7,229 nt of DNA from an uncultured Lachnospiraceae bacterium. Lineage in GTDB: Bacteria > Bacillota > Clostridia > Lachnospirales > Lachnospiraceae. The first letter of the stretch is position 1. Each line of letters opens with the position of its first letter. Shown here piece by piece: positions 7,181 through 7,229 of this stretch. Location of the stretch: NCBI GenBank assembly GCA_948468325.1, contig CAOKHR010000119.1, positions 1 to 7,229 on the forward strand. The letters are read 5' to 3'. The translations under genes and the position numbers were made by a program. The notes under the pieces were generated by a model. That model saw nothing but the letters and a program-made list of their open reading frames with translations. It did no database searches and was not told the DNA's origin.

Positions 7181-7229
7181 AGATCGGAAGAGCGTCGTGT
7201 AGGGAAAGAGTGTAGCTAGTGGTGTAGAT
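7181..7229. other. Illumina TruSeq P5-side adapter with i5 index (sequencing artefact)
   Basis: From 7181 the window begins AGATCGGAAGAGC and continues to 7213 as an exact match, as I recall it, to the reverse complement of the TruSeq read 1 primer site. It is followed by eight bases AGCTAGTG (7214-7221) and GTGTAGAT (7222-7229). In the dual-index TruSeq layout the read 1 site is followed by an 8-base i5 index and then GTGTAGATCTCGG, so all three parts fit. The sequence is therefore read-through into the adapter that was not trimmed. The base at 7181 may also come from A-tailing, so native sequence ends at 7180 or 7181. Confidence 0.97.

Overview
The window is a compact, one-directional (minus strand) block of five complete genes and the tail of a sixth, followed by about 370 bases without a gene and, at the right edge, 49 bases that are not biological. 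The moderately AT-rich DNA, strong GGAGG-type ribosome binding sites before each gene, ATGA start/stop overlaps and protein style suggest a Bacillota bacterium, probably a gut clostridium of the Lachnospiraceae type. That assignment is an inference from style; there is no rRNA or marker gene here.

In transcription order (right to left): the 3' end of an unidentified gene (7018-7180); a family 2 glycosyltransferase (5835-7007); a family 4 type GT-B glycosyltransferase (4374-5813); a class I SAM-dependent methyltransferase-like protein (3208-4377); and two radical SAM/SPASM proteins (1519-3192 and 368-1522). Adjacent genes overlap by 4 bases or are 10 to 21 bases apart, so this is almost certainly one operon, with its promoter off the right end. 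The combination points to assembly and decoration of a surface glycan, such as an exopolysaccharide, cell wall polymer or flagellin/S-layer glycan. The acceptor cannot be told from this window.

The most interesting feature is that every complete protein carries one or two copies of the same kind of roughly 90-residue Rossmann-like module (a G-x-G turn after the first strand, an Asp-Asn/Asp pair after the second, then a G-x-P-V-like segment and a hydrophobic strand). It is N-terminal in the GT4 and both radical SAM proteins, doubled in the first of these, and C-terminal in the GT2 and the methyltransferase. The truncated sixth gene appears to end in the second half of another copy. Four unrelated catalytic folds sharing one accessory module suggests common ligand binding or docking. 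The first radical SAM protein is also unusual in having its SPASM-like cysteine cluster before, not after, the radical SAM core.

Left of the operon, positions 1-367 hold no supported gene and no clear terminator, but a near-consensus sigma-A promoter at 8-36 points off the left edge, so a separate transcription unit probably starts there. Positions 7181-7229 match the Illumina TruSeq P5-side adapter, including an apparent 8-base i5 index, so genuine sequence ends at about 7180.
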